The position numbers and the translations under genes are program-made. Shown piece after piece: positions 20,649-33,549 of a stretch of DNA of 64,000 bases (the first letter of the stretch is position 1; each line of letters starts with the position of its first letter). The notes beneath the pieces are model-generated. The model was given only the letters and a program-made list of their open reading frames with translations, did no database searches and had not been told where the DNA came from. The DNA is from Cannabis sativa (lineage: Eukaryota; Streptophyta; Magnoliopsida; Rosales; Cannabaceae), in NCBI RefSeq assembly GCF_029168945.1, contig NC_083604.1, positions 76,400,211 through 76,464,210 on the forward strand, given 5' to 3'.

Positions 20649-22739
20649 TAATAACTAAATAAAATCAATACAATCTCTACTTTTACATAGTAATGTATAT
20701 ACAGTATACACACAATTCCTTACTAAAATTCCACGTGTACTATATATGCTAAATGCAAATGTATACGTTACAAAAATTATGAATTTGGGAATTAAAAATA
20801 TGTGTAACTTTGTAGCTATAGCCATGCATTCATTCATTATGAGACATTGAGAATATATATATATATGTATAAAAAAAAAATATAATTAGTTGCTCTTTTA
20901 TGCATATGATCAATGATATATAAAGAGGGTATGTATTTAAGTCATCTACTTATTTCAATATTAAAATTATCCATATCTAAAATTAACCAAAAATAAAAGG
21001 AAAAGACAAAAAAAGAAAAGCATTCATTCTCAGAAATAAAATACTTTATTTTTTTCTTTTAACATGTATTATATATATAGATGTAAGGAACTTATGTATA
21101 TATAAATAATGAATGAATGATTAAATATAGTATAAATTATTTTCCACATTTTCTGCATATACCTAAGCATCATAGGTCACTTTCTCAACTCATTTTAATT
21201 TTTTCTTGTTGTTGTATATATGTTGGTTGTATTTGGAAGATGAATTAGTACATACGTATGTGTCACCATGTTTGTGGCTACTTCAATTCTCTCTCACTCT
21301 CTTTTAAAAGTATTGACAAAGAAAGTATATGCACAACCCAACCCCACTTTCTCATCTCTTTATTGAAGAAATATTCTCACCCTTAATATTAATTCAACCA
21401 ACACATAAGTCTAGGGTTGAGAAAACTAACATTAACTTTTTATCCACACAATGAAAGAGACTTAGTACTTAATTTACTTAATATAAAAGAGGGTTTTAAG
21501 TGTTGAACTTTATATAATTAAATAAAACCAAATATTAATTAGGGTTTAATTTTTAATTCCCTATATGATATATATCTAAATCTATATCGAAATTAACCAA
21601 GAACAAATATCTTTATCAGAATGAAAGGTCCAGGTTTGAACACATATGTACTAGTCATAGAGTTTGGACTAGGTGGACTAGGTGGGTCTATATATCTTGG
21701 GACCAAGTTTATTATGTAATAACCGTACTTTATACATTATACTCAAAAGTCTAGCTAATAGCTATAATATACACCTATATATATATGTACATATATCAAT
21801 ATCAATTTAGCCTGCCCACTATTTTGAAAAAACAAAAAGCTGTAAGAAACAATACAGATATTTTTAGAGAAAGTATACCCGTCTTCAATTATTGTACTGT
21901 AAATTATATAATTTTAGTTATCTTTACTATATATATAATTTTTATTTTTTTTATCTTTAATTTGTTGTTTATATGTAGAAGGTATACTTACAAAAAGATA
22001 CCCGATCAATGCTCATTGAACTATTACTTTACTAGCTCAATCAAACTAGAAAAAATGAATTGGATAAGTATGAAACTAAAAAGTACTAAAGAGAGATTCA
22101 CACACACACACATATATATATATATATGTATGTGTCATGTGTTAGGGAAAAACCCAAAAAAAAAATGTGAGCACTACCATGTAGTACATATTTGACTAAC
22201 TAGGCTTATCATAAACCATGCGCATTCAAGCAAAGAACAAAATAGAAAGTTAGGTTAGAATGCAATTCATCTCAAAAAGAGAAACATGTTAAAAATGTAC
22301 TGATGTTATAACCAAGTACTACTTCTACTTAATTAATTATTGCGCCTAAAGGCTAAAATTCATATTAGTTTAAGCTGAACAAATATATGTATGTACATAA
22401 TAAATTGTATGAATGATTAAAATTATGAAATTTATTTATTCATTAATTAGCTATATATCTAGCTAAAATGGAATTTCAACCATGTACGGCATTATTAATG
22501 TTAGTACCATTGTATATAAATTATGCTTATGTTTATATAATAGAACTCCCACATTAACAAATTGTAAGAATATATACAATATAAACTCTTTTCATTGTCA
22601 ATACATTTTACATGGCGAACCTCATACATTTTACTATACACCTTATCTTATATCTATATATATGTAAGGATAAAAATGCATTTATGACCATACTTTTAAA
22701 CTAGGACGTAATTATATATATACATTGGATTTAGGAGAG
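18958..22739. other. Upstream intergenic region of the HB40-like gene
   Basis: Strongly AT-rich with many TATATA tracts. A (CT)n microsatellite is listed separately. No coding similarity was found in any frame. Confidence 0.5.
20577..20644. repeat. (CT)n microsatellite, about 34 units
   Basis: Uninterrupted TC/CT dinucleotide run of 68 bp. The arginine/glutamate repeat ORF across it is an artefact. Confidence 0.97.
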
Positions 22740-22772
22740 TTAGGAGGAGGATGAGGAGTGAGTGAATCCGAG

Positions 22773-22811
<39 letters not shown>

Positions 22812-23230
22812 TAATTCCATGGCAAGGAAAGAAAGGCACATGGGTGCAACAAAACATCTTTATGACGTGTCAAAACCCCATTTAACTAAAATGGGACCAC
22901 TCACTACCTCTATCCATCCACGTGTACGGTTTTGGTTGATGCTGACAGTTTATTGACCAGTCCACCAATCAGGGCTCTCTCACTCTCTTTTCTAAAATAA
23001 AGTCTAAAAACATTTAGAGTATAGTCATCACACTCAGACTTACACTCAACCAATATAAATATCCCATATATATACATAAGATCAACAGTAGTAGTTTCTG
23101 TAGTAGATAAAAGATAAAAAAAAGCATAGTAACGGTAGCCGCCATAAGTTTTGGGCACGTAATTCATTTTTGGTTTAGTTCCACAGCCTTGGATAACCTC
23201 TTGCTTTCGTCGGTTACACTTGTTTTGGTA
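22740..23230 (+). promoter_or_regulatory. Less AT-rich, promoter-like island without ORF
   Basis: This block contains GACGTGTC (near 22864), CCACGTGTAC (near 22919), a CCAAT sequence (near 22964) and TATAAATA (near 23055) in plant promoter order. No convincing ORF follows. It may be a distal regulatory element or the promoter of a non-coding RNA. Confidence 0.3.
22775..22808. repeat. (GA)n microsatellite
   Basis: About 17 GA units inside the promoter-like island. Confidence 0.95.
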
Positions 23231-23678
23231 ACAATAATATTATATTTATTATTATTAATAATAAGCTCTCCAAACAAATGTGAATAATATTTGGATAATA
23301 TTAATGTGTACATATACATGCACATTACCTAAAATACTCTCTGCAATTCACTCTTTCTTAAGTTGAAAGACTTTGCCAAGTGTTTTTTTGGGTAATTCAA
23401 TGAATCAAATTTACTCATCAATACATTATTACTGCTTCTCTGAAAAATAAATTACTTTGCTTTTGGATTTGGGTATGTAGCCAATTTGGACTTTTGAATA
23501 ATTAATTAATTAGTAATACTATATATATATATAGCTAGGGTAGTCATCATGAGAATATATAAGCAATGTACTATATCTATCTATATATAGTTGTTGAATG
23601 TGATGATAATGTTTTTATGCAGCTGGTCCATAAAAATGTTAAACATATAACATAAATATTTAGGATAGCTCACAGGGC

Positions 23679-23730
23679 GACACGTGTCTGCATTTCCAAT
23701 AACGGCTTCTAGACCCTATTACAAATATAT
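23679..23730 (+). promoter_or_regulatory. Second GACACGTGTC palindrome with a nearby TATA-like box
   Basis: The 10-bp palindrome (23679-23688) is followed about 40 bp later by AAATATATAGAGAG. No ORF follows. Same palindrome as at 15571-15580. Confidence 0.3.
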
Positions 23731-24370
23731 AGAGAGAGAAAGAAGAAAGATGTGACCTTTGAGAAAGTTACTCATGTCTAAGATGAGGTTTTGACAGAGG
23801 GATATGTGAATGTGATAGTGTGAGAGATGGGGTTGTCAGATTTTTGTGTGATAAATAAAATTGTATTGGCTAATGCTTCAGTACTTTGAGTCAATTATTA
23901 TTATTTGTTATTTATTTTTAGCTTCAAAAATATAAATATATATATATATATAGTTGTAGTGCATTATTATTAGTTATTGTGTTCGTGTTGTTGTGGTACT
24001 AGTACTAGTAAAAGTAATGGTTAGTACTGAGATTGTGGATTATTATTTCCATTGGTGGGGTTTGAAATTGAGACATTTTTAGTTTTCGTTCTTGTGAAAT
24101 ATCATTGTATAGAGACGTGACGTCTTTGGACTTTCTTTTATATCCTAGCTAAGAGATTAATATTATTAATAATAAAAATTCATTGATCATTTCTTTACTT
24201 CTAATTATTCAACTTATTGGTTTATATGTGAACACGTGATCTAGTCTAAATTCTAGTTAAGGCTTATTAGATTAAAACAATATATATATCCTAATTCCCA
24301 CATGAGTTAATTTAATCACTTGGGTTAATAATTAATTAACTCTCATTGGTTGTATTATTTGCATGATTAT
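23731..24370. other. Intergenic, no gene seen
   Basis: AT-rich sequence with a TA dinucleotide run near 23935-23952. Nothing else was recognised. Confidence 0.5.
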
Positions 24371-24745
24371 CTTTGACATGTACCAAATCATGCCCTTGAA
24401 CTTTTAATGTCGTTAAAAATATCCTTTGAACTATTGAGATTGTTGAATTTAAGGATTTTTGTCTAATTTTATTCAATTTTACTATTTTAGTGATTGTTTA
24501 TGTACTAAACCATGCTCCTCAGACTTTGATATAAATCTACCAAATCATGCCCCTCGACCTTTGACATGTACTAAATCATGCTTCTTGAACTTTCATCCAT
24601 AGTAGACTTTTTTACTAAAATTGAACAAAAAAGTCCTTAAATGCAACAATTTCAATAGTTCAAAAGACATTTTTAACGACTTTAAAAATTCAGGGACATG
24701 ATTTGGTATATGTCAAAAATTAGAGGGCAAAAATCCTAATTAGCC
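24371..24745. mobile_element. Fold-back MITE, family copy B
   Basis: Shares CTTTGACATGTACCAAATCATG, a repeated CCAAATCATGCCCCT-type phrase and the right end TAATTAGCC with copies A and C. The left terminal GGCTAATTA is not recognisable, so this copy is decayed at that end. Confidence 0.6.
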
Positions 24746-24831
24746 TAATTAATAATAATATAATAAACAAAAAGAGATTTAAGAGAAGGATAAGGATGGA
24801 TGTACATGAGTAGCTCAACCTACAAGCAAGC

Positions 24832-24885
<54 letters not shown>

Positions 24886-27800
24886 CTCTCCTAAGCTGGC
24901 AGCTTATGTTAATTGTGTCCTAATAATATTGAATTAGTTAAGGAAACAGCTTAGGTAAGCGCTGAAAAAAGATGAGCATGGTATTGAAGTGATTCCATTT
25001 TGTTTGCTTTTGAGTAATTTAATGTCAATGTTTTAATAATTAATAACTAAGGTTTTATTTTATTATATATATAATGGGGTGTCATATATATCCCGACACT
25101 TAGAAGCCTTGTTTCCCCTTCTTCCAACTTTGAGCCAGATGATTAACACTTAACAGCTATTGGGTGACTAAGATTTCAGAGTTATTAATCACTATTTAAG
25201 GACTAATCACATTTCTATATTCAATTTATAATTTAATTATTATAACAAAAAAGAAAAAGAGCATTATAATTAAGGCACACCCATTACTTTTACACCTGTC
25301 ATGATCATACTCTAAAAAAAACTTCTTCTTTTTTTTGGTTAGGGAATATGCACTACTATTGGTCCCTTCCCTCTAGGGTTTATTAGATCTAAGATCTCTC
25401 ACATCACATGTAATCATGTCAATTAGTTTAATTAGATATATTATGAGCACAATTGTACTATATCCCATTCCAAATTCTATTAATTTGTTAATTAATTATA
25501 CCTAATTAAATTATGATCACTACTAGTAGACTAGCTATATGGAGACTTTAGAGATGTGACATAAATTAAATTAAAAAAGGCAAACCAAACATAAATATTT
25601 GTCCTAACAATTTCGAATGAAAGATGCACACTAGGACCATATATTTATATATATATATATATATGTACTATACTGCATCATATCACATTTCAATTTTCAG
25701 GAGAAAACCAATATATTATGGCTACCTAGCTAGTCCACCAGGCCCCCACAATACACCTTTATATGTATATGTTATATGCCACAAAATATTATTCCTTATC
25801 TATATATAAATATAAATTCAACCTTATAATAATTTTAAAAGAGTGTCTTTATATAAATATGTATATTTTCCCTTCTTCCCTATTATCAAACCATAAAGTT
25901 TTTCTACATATATATATACTTAGGGATACGTGTATATAATCAATGTCATATATACACATCATAATCCATTATCCACTACCAATACTACTACACTTTTCAG
26001 TATTTTTTTTTTAAAAAAAATTAATTATATGTATAAATTAAAACATACATATATTATAAGACCTAATTAATTTATTATTGACTTTTTCTGTATGTAGTGG
26101 TTTGTTTGTGTTGTAAATGCCACACAGTCTTCTTCCATGTTTCCCTCCCACCATACTAAACTTCATCACGCTTTCACCTCTAATTGCGTGCTTATATTAC
26201 TAATTCCCATCTTAATATATATTAATTACACTAGTTAATCTAATTGGTTGTGATCACCTTATGACTTGTAAGAGATAAACGTAAATAATTAATAATTACA
26301 AAATACGTACCCTTTAAAATTATTAATTTTAAAATATACCTTAGATTTCACCAATCCCTTGAATTACGCCTTAAATTAAGCCATTATTATTTTGGTGGAT
26401 TATGACTTCAACTAGTCTCTATACAGTATACATTTGTATTGATATTAATTATTTTATTATAATAATTACAATATAAGCTCCAAACTCAAGGTTTAGGGCA
26501 CAATATTCATGTAAGTCTACCCTATATATTTATTTATATTGTCTTTCTTGATTCTTCTATTCTCAATTAATTTATAATAATTATGTTGTGACACACTGAA
26601 AAAATAGTGATTAAACCAAACCTAACCTCACTCGTCGTGAAAAAGATGGTAGTCAAATCAAATACACTTAAAATTAAAATATTAATATTTACAAAAATAA
26701 ATAAATAAAAGAGAGTTAGCTTTTTTAATTTTTGCTATTGGGAGCCAAACACCACTATGGCATAGCTTGTCACTTTCAGTAAAGTTAAGGTCCATATGAG
26801 AAAATTCACATATATTAATTTTATATAATTATTTATTTTTTTAAAAAAATATATTAATTATTCCCAATATTTAATGTATATATAGTTTTTCTAAGAAAAA
26901 ATCTCCAACAGCTAAGTCAGTATCTTTGAGGGGTTATAATTTAATGAAACAATAACCAAAGATTCTATTATAGTACTTAATTGAGACTTAATTAATGATT
27001 AAATTTGAAAGAGTTTTGTACAAAATGTGGATTGTTGACAAGATTGGGAGGTGGCATTCCATAGTCCCTCCATTTTTAAAATTCAATATTTAATTAATTA
27101 ATTAAAATTTTAATCAGCTTTTAATCATAATTAATTAATTAATTAATTACTTGATCTTCTCTCACACACTCTGTTTAGGGATTTCCAAGAATTGGGTTTT
27201 CTCTATCCTTATGTCGACTACCAACCTCTAGCTTTTGCACATGGTAACCCACTACCTAAGAAATGCATACAAATGCTGTTTTTATTTATATAAATATATA
27301 TATATTTACTGAAAAAAGATCTACCAATCTTTGCTTTGATAATAAGTAGTGTTTAGTGGAGTATTATATTAGTAATTAAAAATAAATAAAAGTATGTATT
27401 TTCATGTAACACGTGTAAGGCTAAGCTTAAGAATATGTGTATATATGTGTGGTGGTAGATACTGATTCTTTGGAGCTAATTAGCTAAATTAGTTAAGAGT
27501 CTTCTGGATTGATCTTTCAGGTGTCTTAGATCCGAAGACAGTGCTATATGGAACCTCCTTTTATGTTCTATAATACAAATACTTTGGTCAATATCTTGGG
27601 GACCGATCTATCTGTGTATATATATATTTATATGTATTTGTATAGTATATGGCATATAAATCACCACCTAGCTAGTATGATTTTCTTGTTAGCTCTATAA
27701 AGATTTATGTTCTATCCTATATGTGTAGTGTTATTGGTAAATTTCAAAAGTGGCAATTGGAATTGGAAGCTTTAAAAACTTTTTATTTGTTTATTATACA

Positions 27801-28001
27801 AGAGTTTCTTTAAAGATCCAAATCATATTATATTATAATCTATAATCTCATGGGAAGAGATGAAATTTTCCTAATACACTTGGAGAGTAGTACTGTAGTA
27901 GTTTTTCTCTCACTCTTTAATAACATGACATAAATCAATTGGGCTCCCATTAATTTCTCAGCTCCAATAACTTTATTAAAATGATGGAGAATGTTATTTG
28001 T
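24746..28001. other. Gene-poor AT-rich region
   Basis: Contains a (GA)n microsatellite (24834-24882), TA-rich tracts near 25645-25663 and 27290-27310, and TTAATTAA runs near 27090-27150. No coding similarity or transposon borders were found. Confidence 0.5.
24834..24882. repeat. (GA)n microsatellite
   Basis: About 24 GA units without interruption. Confidence 0.95.
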
Positions 28002-28249
28002 ATGGTTTTTAAAGTATAAGGTTTGTAAAAATATGGTTTATTTTTGAAAAAGTTATTTTATTAGAAATTTTAGAAAAAAAAAATTAAAAATAATGGAAAA
28101 AAAAAGCATGAGATACTTGGTTTCTCACATCTGGTAATTGGTTACTTATCCCTTAGGTTACCATAAGGTTATCTTTACTCATATTTTTCAATTTTTTCTT
28201 TAATCTTTCCATTAAAAGCCATATTTTTGTACGAAGTTTTAAAAGCCAT
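28002..28249. mobile_element. Putative short MITE
   Basis: The left end ATGGTTTTTAAAGTATAAGG and the reverse complement of the right end (ATGGCTTTTAAAACTTCG) are similar, continuing with GTAAAAATATGG. No clear target duplication was found, so the call is tentative. Confidence 0.4.
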
Positions 28250-28388
28250 CAAATTTGTAGTATCCTCAAAATAAATAAATAAATAAATAAATTATTGGCC
28301 CACTGACTTAATAGGTCTGTAGGCCTATCCATCTAAGCCCATTTAATACAGTACAATGTGAAATTTACCTTTTTATATGGTTTTGTTA

Positions 28389-30327
28389 GGGAAACTTACA
28401 AAAATACTGTTTTTTTCTCCAAGTTTTACAATAATACTGCCACACGGCAATAATTTCTTTTTTACTGTTCAAGCCCCCTTTTTTTTTTCATACTGTCCAG
28501 ACCTAAAATATTTACTTTTATACTGTTAACATTAATAAAGCACAAACGGCACCTCCTTCGTGGTTGGGGACGGACAAATCAACACTAGAATCATAAAAAC
28601 ACCAGGAAAAAACCATAAAATCTGGCAAAGAGAAAAAATTACTAAATCAACAACAATCCTATAAAAAAAACATAAGAAAACACTACTAAAACAACACAAA
28701 AAAACTGCAGAATATAATAATAATAAAAAAAAAAACAAGCATAAAAAAACTTTGGAATGGTAGTATTTCGATCGGGTGTACTTGGATTTCCATCCTATAA
28801 AAAAACATAAGAAAACACTAATAAAACAACACAAAAAAATAAATAAATAAAGAACATAAAAAACAAGCATAAAAAAATATTAAAACTAAAATAATGAAAT
28901 TACACACATTGACAACCCTTTTCCTAATTATGTCTTCGAACAGATCAGTTGATTGAACAATCTTCACTTGGTATTTACTCTTTCCCTAAAAATTAACAAA
29001 ATAAAACCACAAAAACAACAAGACACAGAGTCAAACAAATAGAAAACTATAAAATAAGACTAACAAAAAAAAAAAAAACATGCAAGAAAAAAAAATAGAA
29101 AATATAATCAAATTGAAAAAATTCTTAAAACAACACAAGATCAATAGAAAAAAACCTTATCAGATTTGGGAGACTTTTGAACTTTCTTTCGGCGGTTTGC
29201 AACAAACAGAAAACTATAAAATAAGACTAACAAAAAAAAAACATTCAAGAAAATAAAAATAGGAAATATAATCAACTTGAAAAAACTCTTAAAACAACAC
29301 AAGATCAATAGAAAAAAAACCTTATCAGATTTGGGAGACTTTGGAACTTTGGCTCAAACTCAAAATCGGAGTCGGAGTTCTCCAACACAGATTGAGGGTA
29401 TTTTTTGATTTAGTGTTCTTTGAATTACCATAACTTATATTTGTAAGAACAGATCTAGAAAATCAAAATAAAAAAAACCACTCTTTTATTTTTTCCCAAA
29501 AGTGTGATTAAAAATTAGAAAAACTAAAAAAATGAGAAGACGATGAAGAAGAAGAACTGAACAAGAAATAAAATAAAAAATTTATATGTTAATAAAGAGA
29601 GTAAGAGAACTTAAGGAGGAAGATAGTGAGAAAAAAGATGATAAGTGTATGGATTTTGAAAAAAAAAAAAACAAAAGAAAGAGACTCATGAAGAAGAAGA
29701 AGAACAGAAGAGGAGCAATTACTATTACATGATACCTTATCTTCATGTTCATAAGATGAGTCCACCCATCTTCTAAAAAGAACAAGTACTTCATGTTGTT
29801 CTTGTTCTGCAAATATTATAGAAGGAAATGCGTTTGATAAATAGTGGGACAAGTGGTGTGAGATTTTTAAATTTATTTAAATAAAAAAAAGTATAAAAAA
29901 CATGTCACCAGCCCACATCCCATCAACCATCCCATCAACCATTTAATCAAAAGATAATATAATAATCATTAAATAATTTTTAAATCATTAAAATAAAAAA
30001 AAAAATAAAGAATTAGTCACTTTCACACAAACAGTGTAGGTTTGGTTTCAATAAACAGTGGGCAAAGTGGGAATGAATGGGATGAGTTGGGTGCCTCAAA
30101 ACAAAGACATGTGGTAGATAAATAAGTTATCTTTGAATGTGTGTGTAAAAAAGGTACATACACATATGTTTGTTTTAGCCATAAAACCATTATTAATAAA
30201 ACTTACCAAAGGCAGTATACTGCCAAAAATATTTAAAAAATAAAAAACTGTATAAAAGTTAAAATAACCGTACAACAGTACAAATGAAAAAAAAAATGAT
30301 AAAGGCAGTAATGGGTGTAAATTTCCC
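28389..30327. mobile_element. 1.9-kb non-autonomous TIR element (Mutator-like?) with exon-like inserts
   Basis: A perfect 8-bp duplication TTTTGTTA (28381-28388 and 30328-30335) flanks ends GGGAAACTTAC and GTAAATTTCCC. GGGAAA ends suggest a Mutator-like element, though hAT cannot be excluded. On the minus strand there are short exon-like open segments: one near 29157-29205 ending KSPKSDK before a GT, and one near 28900-28990 beginning GKSKYQVKIVQSTD after an AG. A segment of about 130 bp is duplicated in tandem (about 29040-29170 and 29213-29345). No transposase is visible, so captured host fragments (Pack-MULE style) are possible but unidentified. Confidence 0.6.
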
Positions 30328-30561
30328 TTTTGTTAAGGAATCAGAAAATTTAAATTAAATTACAGGAAACCAGGTATGCTTTTGATATAATCCTAATTTT
30401 TGTATATTTTCCTTCATCTCAATAACTTTTAAAATATTATTACCATCATATTTATCATCAATACAACAAACAAGAGTAAGTTATAAAAAAATTTATTCCT
30501 TTACATAGATTGTAGAGAAAAAATAAATAGAAAATACATGATATATGGAAAAAATTATATG

Positions 30562-32162
30562 AGTTTATTTTTGTATGACATAAATAAATAATGCTAAGGG
30601 GTTATGGGTTATTTTTGTTTTTTTAACATTTATAGGGATTTTTTTATGCTATATTTTTATAAAAAAAGATGGAAATCACATCTTTGTAAATAAAAATAAG
30701 TTTTGCCGGAAAAGTCACAAAAAAAATTAGTATCGCCGGAAAAGTCACCGTTGCTGGAAAAGACACCAAAAGTAGATGTCTCAAACATAAATTATAATAG
30801 AACCAGTTCTATAACATAATGAATAAAAATAAATAACACAAATTAACTCAAACCGGTTATAATTGAAATATAACCAGTTCTGTAACATAATGAATAAAAA
30901 CAAATAAAACAAAATAACTCAAACTAATTATAATTAAAATAGATCTGGTTCTATAACAATGTTATAATGAATAAAAATAAATAACACGAAATAACTCAAA
31001 CCGGTTATAACTAAAATTGAACCGGTTATATAATATAATGAATGAGTATTTTGAGGTAGATATGGTATGGGTGTAATTATTTAAAGGGTTGGAACATGCT
31101 GAATGGATATTTTTGTTTGAGCTATTTGATTTAACTAGAAATATAACTAGTTCTGTAACATAATGAATAAAAACAAATAACACGAAATAACTCAAACCGG
31201 TTATAATTAAAATAAAATCAGTTATATAACATAATGAATGGGTATTTTTGAAGTAGATATGGTATGAGTGTAATTATTTGGTGGGTTGGAGCATGTTGAA
31301 TGGATATTTTTGTTTGAGCTATTTGATTTAACTAGTTTTTGTGTATGTTTTTATTTTAGTTGCTATACGGAACAAATTTTTTTGTCTTAATTTTTTAAGT
31401 AGTTAATAAATATAATCGGTTTTTTTTTTATATTATATTTGAGTTATTGTGTGTTATTATTTGTGTTTATTTATTTTGTTATGGAACTGGCTCTTTTCAT
31501 ATTTATGCCTCAATAATTTTTGAATTTGATCATAATCGATTTTATGAGGTATTATGTGTTATGAGGTTATTTATTGTAGAACTAGTTTTGTTTTTAATTT
31601 ATGTTTCAGTTTTTTAGGAATTGATTTCCCTTTTATTTTTTAATTGTAATCGGTTTGAATTATTACGTGTTACTTATTTGTATTCATTATGTTATTTAAC
31701 CGGTTTTATTTTAGTTATAACCGGCTTTGAGTTATTTCGTATTATTAGTTTTTATTCATTATAACACTGTAATAGAACCGATTCTATTTTAATTATAAGT
31801 GGTTTGAGTTATTTTATGTTATTTATTATATTACAGAACCAATTATATTTTAATTTTAACCGGTTTGAATTATTAGTTTTTATTCATAGATCGAACCGGT
31901 TATATTTTTAGTTATATCAAAGACATCTACTTTTGGTGACTTTCCAGTAACTTTTCTAGCGACGGTGACTTTTTTTGGCGACTTTTCCGGTGCCGATGAC
32001 TTTTCTGGTAAAATTTATTGTTGTTTTATAAATATGGAATTTTTATATTTATTACAAAAATATGGTATAAAAAACCCTTATAAATATAAAAAAAAATAAA
32101 ATAAAATAAAAAACCATAACCCTATGATATTATTTATTTATTTATGTCATATCAAAATAAAC
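30562..32162. mobile_element. 1.6-kb fold-back element with AACCGGTTATA arrays
   Basis: The two halves are inverted copies. The left border AGTTTATTTTTGTATGACAT pairs with the right border read in reverse, and both arms then carry TAGGGGTTATGG-like text, GCCGGAAAAGTCAC repeats and CACCAAAAGTAGATGTC. Inside, a unit of about 70-85 bp centred on CAAACCGGTTATAA and ATAACATAATGAATAAAAA repeats several times in the left arm and in reverse in the right arm. A larger unit of about 195 bp is also duplicated (near 31020 and 31215). No ORF of note and no clear target duplication. Confidence 0.65.
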
Positions 32163-33262
32163 TATACTCTCAATTCCAAAATTCCAATATTTATGAAAAT
32201 TGAAAAACATAGAGGATCGACCCATTTACACTTACAGAGCCTCTATAGTTTAGACCAAGATTAGAGTTCATAATATTTTTTTAGGTAAGTTGAAAAATAC
32301 CATTTTTATTAATCAGTTAATCAAATTTGCCTCTAATTTTATATTTAATTGAAACATACATTTTTTTATATGTATTGTACCCAAAATACCCTAACATAAG
32401 AGAGTCACATGGAGAGTATCTTGAAGTGCCAGGGGTAAAATTGGTACAATGTTTAAAAAAAGAGGTAAATATAATAGACTTTAAAAAAGAAGGTAAAAAT
32501 AAAAAAAGACAATGTAAAAAAGGTATAGTGTAATTTTCTCATATTTTTTCGAAATAGTCCAACAATCAATTCAAAATATTATTATGGGCTTTCACATTTT
32601 TGGATTGGAAACAAGGCCCAGATTTGAATTTTTTATTTTGAATAAAAGCCCAGAATTCAACTTTAGCTCGTTTGTTTGTTTTTCACATAAAACCAAATAA
32701 ATAGAGTAAAATTAGAGATATATAAATATGACCCTAATAAGTTTTTCTTAATTAATAAAATGAACTCTTTTTTTAATAGCATGAAATCGCCTAATTTAAT
32801 AAAATGAAGGTGGAATTAGACAAGCATCAAATGGCTATTATAAATCTATGAATCACGTGTAAAACTAAAAAAATGCATAAATGATTAAACACAAGAGAAT
32901 TAACATTTAAATGTAAATAAGGCAGAGCCCATATGATGTAAGAATTAATAATCATGTTTGGAAATTAAAGAGATCCTTTTTGAGGTAATTAAGTAATTTT
33001 TTTTTAATAAAGAAAAATATAAACAGAAGAGTAATAAATAAGAGAGTGATGAGTTGAGAAAGATAAAGATAAGAGAATATATCATTTGAGAGATTGGATA
33101 AGTGGGACTCTCCTTTCTCCTTTTTATGAGGAGACCAAAAAGAGATATTCTTTATAAAAATATATAAGGTGGTATACAGTGACATACAAATATGTTTTCT
33201 AGTGCTAACTACCATAATACTTTTGTTAATTAAAGTTTTTACATTTCATATAATGACTAAAT
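32163..33262. other. Intergenic, no gene seen
   Basis: AT-rich sequence. The 68-codon ORF near 32327 has no recognisable features. Confidence 0.45.
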
Positions 33263-33281
33263 AAAATGAAGAATGTTATTC

Positions 33282-33530
33282 TGGTTTTCTGCTTTTTTTC
33301 ATGTATATTTTAATGAACTAGGAGCGGTGTTTGAAGATGTTGTAGTTTTATTGTCTAAATTTCCGAAGGCAGTTTTGTCCTATGTGGCTCGCTTTGGATA
33401 TTTAGCGGCCATGGTTTGGCAAAGCATGCTCTGCGGTTAGACGATGAGCTATCCTGGTTCAAGAAGATTCCTGGTGGAGCGCGTCTCCGTCGTAAATTCA
33501 TGAGTGATTCTAATCACTTTGTCAAAAAAA
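33282..33530 (+). mobile_element. 5'-truncated LINE copy (RNase H tail)
   Basis: Plus-strand peptide pieces FEDVVVLLSKFP, SYVARFGYLAA and, after a frameshift, HGLAKHALRLDDELSWF resemble the C-terminal RNase H domain of plant LINE reverse transcriptases. A short poly(A) run ends it. A 19-bp target duplication with one mismatch (33263-33281 and 33531-33549, starting AAAATGAAGAAT) marks a target-primed insertion. It is not functional. Confidence 0.75.
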
Positions 33531-33549
33531 AAAATGAAGAATATTATTC

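Noticed and set aside
20528..20713. ORF with a long Arg-Glu repeat
   Set aside because: It is translation of the (CT)n microsatellite.
28532..28870. 112-codon minus-strand ORF with hydrophobic runs
   Set aside because: Its Phe/Leu/Cys-rich text comes from A-rich tracts inside the TIR element; it is not a credible membrane protein.
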